A stretch of DNA of 13,225 nt. It comes from Candidatus Latescibacterota bacterium. GTDB taxonomy: Bacteria > Latescibacterota > MVCY01. Positions 6,169 to 12,364 of this stretch are shown here, piece after piece. How positions within the stretch are numbered: position 1 is the first letter of the stretch; each line of letters starts with the position of its first letter. Under the pieces are notes generated by a model. That model did not search any database. It saw only the letters and a list, made by a program, of their open reading frames with translations, and was not told the origin of the DNA. The translations under genes were made by a program, and so were the position numbers. Where the stretch lies: assembly GCA_030669445.1 (NCBI GenBank), contig DAOVDP010000018.1, positions 1 through 13,225 on the forward strand, in the 5' to 3' direction.

Positions 6169-7311
6169 TTGCTCCAACATCCTCATCGCAATCTCCGCCG
6201 CCCTTTGCGTTGCACCCGGAGGACCAAGCCTCTCTTTCACCGCGGCCAACTGTTGGCGCATTATCCGGGTGCGATCTCTGTCTTTCAAGATCTCCAGTGC
6301 TTCTGCCGCAATCCTCTCCGGCCTGGCTTGGTTCTGAATAAATTCCGGGACAATCTGCCTGCTCGCCACGATGTTCACCAATCCAATATTGGAGACTCTG
6401 GCCACTGTTCGCCCAATCAGATAGGAGAGGGGAGCTATTTTGTAGAGAATAAGCATCGGCGTGCCCAGGATGCCCGCCTCTAAGGTCGCCGTCCCTGAGG
6501 CCACCAGAAGCAGGTCTGCGTGCGCCATCATCTCGTAGGGTGCTCCTTCTACAATTCTCACCTCAAAATCTATCCCGTTCACAGCCTGCTGGTAGAGGTA
6601 AATATCCACCCCTTCCACTCGGCTCACTGCCACTTGAAGTCCAGCAAACTTTCCTTTCAAAATCCTCGCCGTCTCCAGCATAACAGGAAGGAGTCTTTTC
6701 ACCTCTTCTCCGCGGCTACCGGGAAGAAGTCCAAGTAGGGGAGCCTGCGGCGAGAGACTCCATTGTTGACAGAACTCCGTCTTGGACAGCTCTGATCTGA
6801 CCACATCCAGCAGGGGATGACCAACAAACTCTGCATCTACCCCGTATTGGGCGAAGAAGGGAACTTCAAAGGGAAGAACGACCACCATTTTCGACACCCA
6901 GCGGGCAATCTTTCTGACCCGGGAGCGCCACCAGGCCCAGACCTGGGGGGCAATGTAGTACATCACCGGAATACCCAGGTACTTCGCCTTTTTTGCCAGC
7001 AGTAGGTTAAATCCGGGGTAGTCAATTAATATTAACAGCGCAGGGCGTCTCTGTTTCAGGAGAGATACCGTTTGAGAGAACACCCGACGGAGCAGAAGAA
7101 GCCTGCCGATCAATTCAGTAAATCCTATAACAGCCAAATCCTCCATTCGGCAGATGATTTCCACCCCGGCCTGTTGCATCCTGGGGCCGCCGATTCCAAA
7201 AAACGAGAGATCAGACCTTCTTTGCCTGATCTCTTCTACTAAGCAGGAGCCGTGCAGATCGGCTGAGGGCTCTGCTGCCACTATCATAATTGCAGTTGAG
7301 TCCTGTTTCAC
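6163..7311 (-). CDS. lpxB: Lipid-A-disaccharide synthase LpxB
   Basis: GT19 glycosyltransferase that condenses UDP-2,3-diacylglucosamine with lipid X to the lipid A disaccharide at the inner face of the cytoplasmic membrane. At 382 aa it matches the family. Motifs in order: AAEPSADLHG (12-21), FFGIGGPRM, DLAVIGFTE, IDYPGFN with Asp97, YYIAPQVWAW, FVGHPLLD, LLPGSRGEE with Arg200, and ASGTATLEA (271-279). Asp97 and Arg200 sit at the spacing of the two essential residues I recall for Haemophilus LpxB (98 and 201). The start is GTG with AGGAAG just upstream. It lies 15 nt after dapF on the same strand, so dapF-lpxB is an operon. Its presence implies an LPS-type outer membrane. lpxA/lpxD, the usual neighbours, are absent here. 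Confidence 0.96.
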   Translation of the reverse strand: MKQDSTAIMIVAAEPSADLHGSCLVEEIRQRRSDLSFFGIGGPRMQQAGVEIICRMEDLAVIGFTELIGRLLLLRRVFSQTVSLLKQRRPALLILIDYPGFNLLLAKKAKYLGIPVMYYIAPQVWAWWRSRVRKIARWVSKMVVVLPFEVPFFAQYGVDAEFVGHPLLDVVRSELSKTEFCQQWSLSPQAPLLGLLPGSRGEEVKRLLPVMLETARILKGKFAGLQVAVSRVEGVDIYLYQQAVNGIDFEVRIVEGAPYEMMAHADLLLVASGTATLEAGILGTPMLILYKIAPLSYLIGRTVARVSNIGLVNIVASRQIVPEFIQNQARPERIAAEALEILKDRDRTRIMRQQLAAVKERLGPPGATQRAAEIAMRMLEQP

Positions 7312-7326
7312 CTTCCTGACCTCACA

Positions 7327-8136
7327 TCAGTCGTAGAGGGTTCCCTCGAAGACCACCTTGGCATCGCCCTCTAAGAAGATATTCTTAGCTCGGTTGTCCA
7401 GAATTTCAAAGCAAACCTTCAGGACAGCGCCGCCCTGGGTAATGGCCTTTACCGGGGATTTTAGCCTACCCCAAACGGTTCCCACCACCGCTGCTGCCAC
7501 TGCACCGGTTCCACAGGCAAATGTCTCCGCCTCTACCCCTCGTTCATAAGTGCGGATTTTGACGTGCCCGGGGTCGGTTATTTGCACGAAGTTGGCGTTC
7601 GTCCCCTCGGGCATAAATCTCTGGTGATGTCGGATCTCCTCGCCCAGTTTTTGCACATCAATGGCGGCCGCATTGTCCACAAAAAGCACCACATGTGGCA
7701 CCCCGGTGTTGATGAAGTTGACGCTTATCTCCTGTTGGTTTAGCTCAATAGGAAAATGAAGAGTAAGGTCGCGAGGGTCTTGCATTCGGAGTTTTACATT
7801 TTCTCCCCTTATCTCGGCGTGGTGAATGCCGGAGACCGTCTCGAAGGACATCTTCTTAGGGGCGATATTTCTCAGATAGGCATATCTTGAGATACACCGT
7901 CCGCCATTGCCGCACATCTCAGCCTCTCCGCCGTCAGCGTTGTAGTAACGCATCTTGAAATGGGTACGGTCGCTGTTCTCCAAGATGAGAACCCCATCGG
8001 CGCCGATAGAGAACCTCCGCTGACAGATGCGCCGAATGAGCTCGGAGCGCTCCTCGGGTATCTTGCCGTCCCGATTGTCGAAGACAATGAAATCATTGCC
8101 GGCCCCGCTCATCTTAGTGAATTTAAGTCGTGCCAT
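7327..8136 (-). CDS. dapF: Diaminopimelate epimerase DapF
   Basis: PLP-independent racemase converting LL- to meso-diaminopimelate for peptidoglycan and lysine. At 269 aa it is of typical size. It begins with the KMSGAGNDF signature (8-16). Both catalytic cysteines are present: Cys75 in MCGNGGRC and Cys208 in ETFACGTGA. The two-fold related halves are complete, with the GADGVL and NTGVPHVV motifs. ATG 8136 has AGGAG 7 nt upstream. A strong promoter (8259-8287) precedes it, leaving a leader of about 115 nt in which I see no recognisable riboswitch. Downstream partner is lpxB. LysA, the enzyme that uses its product, is encoded about 4.2 kb upstream on the same strand, separated by the protease cassette. 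Confidence 0.97.
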   Translation of the reverse strand: MARLKFTKMSGAGNDFIVFDNRDGKIPEERSELIRRICQRRFSIGADGVLILENSDRTHFKMRYYNADGGEAEMCGNGGRCISRYAYLRNIAPKKMSFETVSGIHHAEIRGENVKLRMQDPRDLTLHFPIELNQQEISVNFINTGVPHVVLFVDNAAAIDVQKLGEEIRHHQRFMPEGTNANFVQITDPGHVKIRTYERGVEAETFACGTGAVAAAVVGTVWGRLKSPVKAITQGGAVLKVCFEILDNRAKNIFLEGDAKVVFEGTLYD

Positions 8137-8258
8137 CAGTAACTCCTGTTTTAGTGAATATCCGCATTATCTGAATGTTGCATTTGGAAAGCAAAAAGCA
8201 GATGGAGATAGACTTACGAAAAACCACTATAACCATTAGACACAAAGAGGGTCGGGAT
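8137..8258 (-). other. 5' leader of dapF-lpxB
   Basis: About 115 nt between the inferred transcript start (near 8252) and the dapF ATG. It contains short inverted pieces but no clear stable hairpin, no ORF with a good ribosome site and no riboswitch I recognise. The SD AGGAG lies at its end. Confidence 0.4.
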
Positions 8259-8287
8259 AATATACAATAGTTCGTTCAGGATGGCAA
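8259..8287 (-). promoter_or_regulatory. Promoter of dapF-lpxB
   Basis: On the - strand, TTGCCA (8282-8287, five of six to TTGACA), a 17-nt spacer and TATATT (8259-8264, five of six to TATAAT). The -35 box begins one nucleotide after the T-run of the protease terminator, so termination and re-initiation are packed into about 65 bp. The -10 hexamer is identical to that of the tRNA-Lys promoter. Confidence 0.75.
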
Positions 8288-8288
8288 G

Positions 8289-8323
8289 AAAAAAGCCGCC
8301 TTTGCCACAGAGGTAAAGACGGC
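8289..8323 (-). terminator. Intrinsic terminator of the protease gene
   Basis: Read on the - strand, GCCGTCTTT and AAAGGCGGC pair over nine positions (one T-G) with an 11-nt loop, followed immediately by TTTTTT (+ strand A-run at 8289-8294). It begins 22 nt past the protease stop codon and is the strongest intrinsic terminator in the window. Confidence 0.9.
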
Positions 8324-8345
8324 CTTATGAAAGGAAACTCAGAGG

Positions 8346-11300
8346 TTACTTCAGAAGCAGCATCTTTTTTGCGCGAAGGATCTCACCATCGGTTTTTAAG
8401 CAATACAAGTAGATCCCACTGGACACCTCCCTGCCTGAGCTGTCCTTTCCGTCCCAGATGGCCGAGTGCTTGCCCGCTTTCATCTGGGTCTCGCTCAGTG
8501 TCCTCACTTTCTGGCCCAGAATGTTGTAGACCTCCAACCTGACAAAAGCCGATTGGGGCAAGGCGAAACTAATCACCGTCTGGGCGTTGAAGGGATTTGG
8601 GGTATTCTGAGAGAGGGAAACAGTGCTTACAGCTTGCGCGCCTGGTTTTTCCCTACCGGATTGAGTCGGGTCATAGCCCAATTCCAGCTTGGCAAAATCT
8701 GCTACGATATCCTCAGGATAGCTCCTGACGAACTCCTCGAAAACCGCCGTAGCTTTCTCATGGGCTTTCAGATTGTGTTTGTAGATCATCCCCTTGGAAA
8801 AGAGCAGATCCCTTTCCCACTTGGTGTCCCTGAACCTGTCCAAAAGCTCCGAAACCCGGTCTAAGGCCTTCTGGCCAAGGTCTAACCTGCGGAGCACGGA
8901 AACACTGGCCCTTAGAGCAGTTCCCCCTAAGGGGATATCCCAATGCCTTTGCGCCGTTTCCTCCAGATAGGCTAAACATTCCCTTTCCGCTCCCATCTCC
9001 CGATAGGCAAATATCAACTCCGTCAAACTCGCCTCCGCTGCCATCGAAAGCGGATATTCTTCAATTACTCCTTTAAAGCCAGCTATCGCCTCCGAGTAAT
9101 CCCCCTTGGACAAGAGCAGAGATGAGCCCCTGTATTGTTCCACCCCTGGATCCGCGCTTCCGCTTGCAACGACCTTCCCCGCAGGCCCCGAAAGCGCGGG
9201 CTGCCAGATCACCTCCCAGCTCGGTTTGCCGAAGTAGATCGACGGATTTCCTCCTCCCCACCAGTTTTTCTGAGCATAGATGGTAAGGCCCTCAGGATTG
9301 GAAGAAGAAATATAGATATCGTACCCTGAGGTCAGGATGTTGTTTCTACCCCACTCCCAGAAGGAATACACGCCAAGCTCCGGCTTGGAGCCTGTGATGC
9401 ACCTCGCCGCCTGCCCGCTGCCCTCTATGGTGTTAAGCCCCCAAGGCTCGCGGAGTATGGGATTGGAGGAATCATACTGCATCAGCCCACATGTGCAGTT
9501 GGTGATAGTGGTTCCTTTAAGCCTGGGACTGGAGTTGGTGCAGTATACTCCGTGCTCGGAGTCGTGAATAACGCAATCCCAGATGACATTGCCAGAAGGG
9601 GCAGGGGAGGAGCTATCGCTGCAGTATACCGCAGCATACCCTCTGAGCGTAAAGCCCCTCAACCGGGCATTCGCAATCCCATCGAAGGAGACAGCCGTGG
9701 TGTAGCCTAACCCCACATCTATCACGGTGTTGCTGGGGTTGGCGTAGTCTACCGCCCGCACATCCACGTCTTCCTTCATCGAGACCTGCTCATTGTAGGC
9801 GCCAGAACTTACCATGACCGTCACGCCATACCCATACCGCTCTGCGGCGTTTATCCCTGCCTGAATAGTGCTGTAGTTTCCAGGCACATAGATGTAGCTT
9901 GGATTGATGCCGTGGTTGGCGAATGCATCAATGATTTGGGTATCGTGGGGCGTACCGTTCTCCAGGTTGCCATCGTTGTCATCCGCCAATATCATATTGT
10001 CACAGAACTCAAAGAAATCATCCGGATGTGGGGTGATCTCCATCGCCTCTACCCAGAGAGCATCTGTTGTCAATTGTCCCAGTTGCTCTCTTACATCCCA
10101 CACAGCCCCTCCAATTATTTCACCGTTGTAGTATTTTGCACTACTCCCTCCGCTGGTCATGAAATCATCAGGATACTTCTTGGTATTATCGTAGTTTGTC
10201 TCAGATGTACAATGTTCTCCACAATCCGGATCGTTATTGATAGTTACAGCAACATAATCCGCAAATCCCTCCATCATAGCGCTACCCTGAGAATAATCGC
10301 TGTAACTCGGATCTATCCAGTCGCCGTAGATATTGTATTGAAAGTAGTGTCCATACTCGTGGTATATGATATCACTTGTCTGAGCCCCAACATACTCTTT
10401 ATTGAATTCTATCTTTCCGTCTGGCCAGCATTGGGCTAATGCAGATATTGTAGCATCTACATGTGCTTCGACCTTATAGCTGATCGTCCGGAAATTGCTT
10501 AAATGATCCCGAGCAATATTGATGTGGTAGAAGACCGTGTTTTCCTCATAATCTTGATCCCATGTCCAATTATGCTCGAGGGTAGGATTCGGTATTACAC
10601 CGCCCCACACGTGTTCAGACTCACCGCCATCGTCGTCGAGAACCTTCACATAGGGTCCGTCAAGATAGCTGTAAAGCCAATAGTATTGATAACTGCCGTT
10701 CCAGGTGAGGTTATAATATCCATTGGTGTTGGTATTCCCAGAAGCCGCCAGCCCAGAAACATGGCACACCTTCACTTTCTCATGGCGAAAATCCCGAGCC
10801 ACTAAGTCATCAAGGTAATATTCAGGGTACACCTTACCCTTCACCGTCCCGTAGATTCGCCGGGTCGCATTCGCTATGGCGCTCCACTCCTCAACGACTG
10901 TCCCCTCCATCGCATCTATGAAATATATCACACTCTTCGAGGGCTTCTGGGAGGAGAGTCTAAGTCGCCATGTCAGGTGATATCGTATACTGTCATCGGT
11001 CTCCTTGAGAAAGATAAGCAACAACGGCTGCTCATCAACGGTCGTATCGAACGATCCGAATCTTTCCCTCGCTATATCTGTGGCTCTATCTCCACTAATA
11101 AGCGGCTTCGTGGAGACCTCTATCTGAGGATGGAAATCAGAGCCCATAAGAATGATGTTCCAGTTGGGGTCAACTGTAAAGCTAACATATGCCCTGTAGA
11201 CCGGAACCCCTTGATGCCTCTGCTGGAAGGTGACATACCAGTTTCCGGAACCTTGGCTGGCCTCCTTAAAGTCCAGGTCAGACATCTTCACTTGAAGGAG

Positions 11301-11579
11301 ATCCTTGTAATCGGTGATCAACCTTCTGCTTATGGCTTCTACATTGCTTTTCTCCAGCGATCCAGCGCTGGCGAAATACCGATCGATCTTGACCCCCTGA
11401 CCCATTATCCTGTGGGGGCTTTTGGTGATCGGGTTCAGATAGGCGATAAGCTCGTTGCCATATCTATCCAGGAGCATTTGTCGCTCCAAACCTTGCAGGG
11501 CATAGGAAAGGCTGAAAAAAGCAAGGGATAGAACTATGCCCAGGATCAAAGAGAGGCACCTGCGAGTTAAATGTTTCAT
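8346..11579 (-). CDS. Large secreted M36/gluzincin-type metallopeptidase with beta-helix, TPR-like and C-terminal sorting domains
   Basis: 1077 aa mosaic. Signal peptide 1-27 (cleavage after SYA). Residues ~30-235 resemble the FTP and PepSY inhibitory prodomains of thermolysin/fungalysin enzymes (GVPVYRAYVSFTVD; AMEGTVVEE). Residues ~330-555 are the zinc peptidase: HEYGH at 407-411, third ligand Glu437 in MEGFADY, 26 residues after His411, the spacing I recall for fungalysin, and later GGAVWD and NGTPHD. From ~564 to 790 runs a right-handed parallel beta-helix like that of pectate-lyase/DUF1565 proteins (YSTIQAGINAA; repeated strand-turn units rich in Asn, Cys and Ser). Residues ~805-970 are helical repeats of TPR style. 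Residues ~988-1077 form an Ig-like end domain (NTPNPFNAQT, YNILGQKVR, SGIYLY, KKMLLLK) of the T9SS-type/FlgD-like class. GGAGGG lies 9 nt before ATG. Substrate unknown; a self-activating extracellular or surface protease is inferred. It is coupled to the lipoprotein gene 6 nt upstream. Confidence 0.88.
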   Translation of the reverse strand: MKHLTRRCLSLILGIVLSLAFFSLSYALQGLERQMLLDRYGNELIAYLNPITKSPHRIMGQGVKIDRYFASAGSLEKSNVEAISRRLITDYKDLLQVKMSDLDFKEASQGSGNWYVTFQQRHQGVPVYRAYVSFTVDPNWNIILMGSDFHPQIEVSTKPLISGDRATDIARERFGSFDTTVDEQPLLLIFLKETDDSIRYHLTWRLRLSSQKPSKSVIYFIDAMEGTVVEEWSAIANATRRIYGTVKGKVYPEYYLDDLVARDFRHEKVKVCHVSGLAASGNTNTNGYYNLTWNGSYQYYWLYSYLDGPYVKVLDDDGGESEHVWGGVIPNPTLEHNWTWDQDYEENTVFYHINIARDHLSNFRTISYKVEAHVDATISALAQCWPDGKIEFNKEYVGAQTSDIIYHEYGHYFQYNIYGDWIDPSYSDYSQGSAMMEGFADYVAVTINNDPDCGEHCTSETNYDNTKKYPDDFMTSGGSSAKYYNGEIIGGAVWDVREQLGQLTTDALWVEAMEITPHPDDFFEFCDNMILADDNDGNLENGTPHDTQIIDAFANHGINPSYIYVPGNYSTIQAGINAAERYGYGVTVMVSSGAYNEQVSMKEDVDVRAVDYANPSNTVIDVGLGYTTAVSFDGIANARLRGFTLRGYAAVYCSDSSSPAPSGNVIWDCVIHDSEHGVYCTNSSPRLKGTTITNCTCGLMQYDSSNPILREPWGLNTIEGSGQAARCITGSKPELGVYSFWEWGRNNILTSGYDIYISSSNPEGLTIYAQKNWWGGGNPSIYFGKPSWEVIWQPALSGPAGKVVASGSADPGVEQYRGSSLLLSKGDYSEAIAGFKGVIEEYPLSMAAEASLTELIFAYREMGAERECLAYLEETAQRHWDIPLGGTALRASVSVLRRLDLGQKALDRVSELLDRFRDTKWERDLLFSKGMIYKHNLKAHEKATAVFEEFVRSYPEDIVADFAKLELGYDPTQSGREKPGAQAVSTVSLSQNTPNPFNAQTVISFALPQSAFVRLEVYNILGQKVRTLSETQMKAGKHSAIWDGKDSSGREVSSGIYLYCLKTDGEILRAKKMLLLK

Positions 11580-11585
11580 GGGAAC

Positions 11586-12155
11586 TTACCCTCCTTCCTT
11601 GTGTTGGGTTGTAGGTTTCTGTTCTACTGTTCTTATTCCACTCCAAGTTCCAGCATCGACTTGAGAACGATGCCCGTTTTCAAGTCCAAATTCCTCATAC
11701 GACCCCTCCACCATCCTATTGGTTATGCTTCCTCTTAGTTCATATTTTATACAGTAGAAAGAGTGACCGTCGACATAAAGCCTTAGATATAAATCTTTAA
11801 AAGGGGAACAGAAAGGTCCGTTAGCTCTCAGTGTATCCACCCGGTCATCTGACCGTATCGTGAATACCCCATTCACGCCCACTGGGGTATAATTTACATT
11901 AGTGATTTTTGAAATTATGCTAATCCCAAAAAGATCATAATAATACGGAGGCAGTATATCTGGGTCCTCTCCACAACACAATATAGCCTCAAAGGGCTTT
12001 TCTTTGCTCGTGGTTTCGCTGATCAGACTTCCTGTCCAGGTGCCGTCTATTATCTCTCGCGGATCGGGTTGCTGTTGTTCCTCTTCACCACAGCCTACTA
12101 AGAATAGAGAGATTGTAAGCATAGCAGCCGAAAGTATAAAAGAAACCTTTCCCAT
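11586..12155 (-). CDS. Lipoprotein of unknown function, coupled to the metallopeptidase
   Basis: 189 aa. A type II signal peptide ends in LVGC, giving a lipidated Cys22; the next residues are GEEEQQQ, a flexible acidic/polar linker, compatible with outer-membrane sorting in many Gram-negatives. The mature part has four further cysteines (60, 61, 116, 135) and two related segments, DGTWTGSL (37-44) and AGTWSGIR (168-175), near its two ends. It is beta-strand-rich, reminiscent of small lipocalin-like or beta-sandwich lipoproteins, but I do not recognise the family. ATG 12155 follows AGGAG at 10-nt spacing. The stop codon is 6 nt before the protease ATG and the protease SD lies in its last codons, so the two are translated together. 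A chaperone, inhibitor or anchor for the protease is possible but unproven. Confidence 0.8.
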   Translation of the reverse strand: MGKVSFILSAAMLTISLFLVGCGEEEQQQPDPREIIDGTWTGSLISETTSKEKPFEAILCCGEDPDILPPYYYDLFGISIISKITNVNYTPVGVNGVFTIRSDDRVDTLRANGPFCSPFKDLYLRLYVDGHSFYCIKYELRGSITNRMVEGSYEEFGLENGHRSQVDAGTWSGIRTVEQKPTTQHKEGG

Positions 12156-12216
12156 TTTCCTAAGCTCCTATTTGCTTCATATCCTCCAGCCCTGCAAGAC
12201 TGATTCTCAAAGTTAT

Positions 12217-12255
12217 GATGTAAATCCACAGGAGCATTTTGTCAAGCTTTTTTTT
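12217..12255 (-). promoter_or_regulatory. Candidate promoter of the lipoprotein-protease pair
   Basis: On the - strand, a perfect -35 TTGACA (12240-12245), 17-nt spacing and a weak -10 TACATC (12217-12222, matching TATAAT at three positions). An A8 tract (12248-12255) directly upstream of the -35 resembles an UP element. The perfect -35 plus A-tract combined with a poor -10 would fit a promoter that needs an activator. The start of transcription would be about 55 nt from the lipoprotein ATG. Confidence 0.5.
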
Positions 12256-12287
12256 CAGAATCTTGCAAAAGAAATCGCCAGATTCTG
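12256..12287. repeat. Perfect 8-bp inverted repeat upstream of the promoter
   Basis: CAGAATCT (12256-12263) and AGATTCTG (12280-12287) are exact inverted copies separated by 16 nt, a centre-to-centre distance of 24 bp. The A8/T8 run abuts the left copy. Because that run reads as A in the direction of transcription (- strand), this is not an intrinsic terminator for lysA. Its position just upstream of a -35 box with A-tract makes an operator or activator site the more natural reading, though a chance repeat remains possible. Confidence 0.45.
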
Positions 12288-12364
12288 TTCGAAAAGTTAT
12301 TTTCAATGCCCAGATATGCACCCCGCACACCGAAATGTTGATGGTTAACGGGAAGTTCTGGGAA

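Larger units (their letters stand above)
12156..12364. other. Intergenic region between lysA and the lipoprotein gene
   Basis: 209 nt without a credible gene. It holds the candidate promoter (12217-12245) with an A8 tract and an 8-bp perfect inverted repeat upstream of it (both described separately), then a leader of about 55 nt ending in the lipoprotein ribosome site. No T-run-associated hairpin was found just after the lysA stop, so where lysA transcripts end is unclear. Confidence 0.5.

Noticed and set aside
9912..10439. 175-codon + strand ORF opposite the protease
   Set aside because: Antisense shadow of the metallopeptidase domain; no ribosome site and no plausible protein features.
10977..11531. 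184-codon + strand ORF opposite the protease N-terminus
   Set aside because: Antisense to the prodomain of a well-supported gene; no ribosome site and no family resemblance.
12256..12287. Inverted repeat as intrinsic terminator for lysA
   Set aside because: In the direction of lysA transcription the hairpin is followed by A8, not a T-run.
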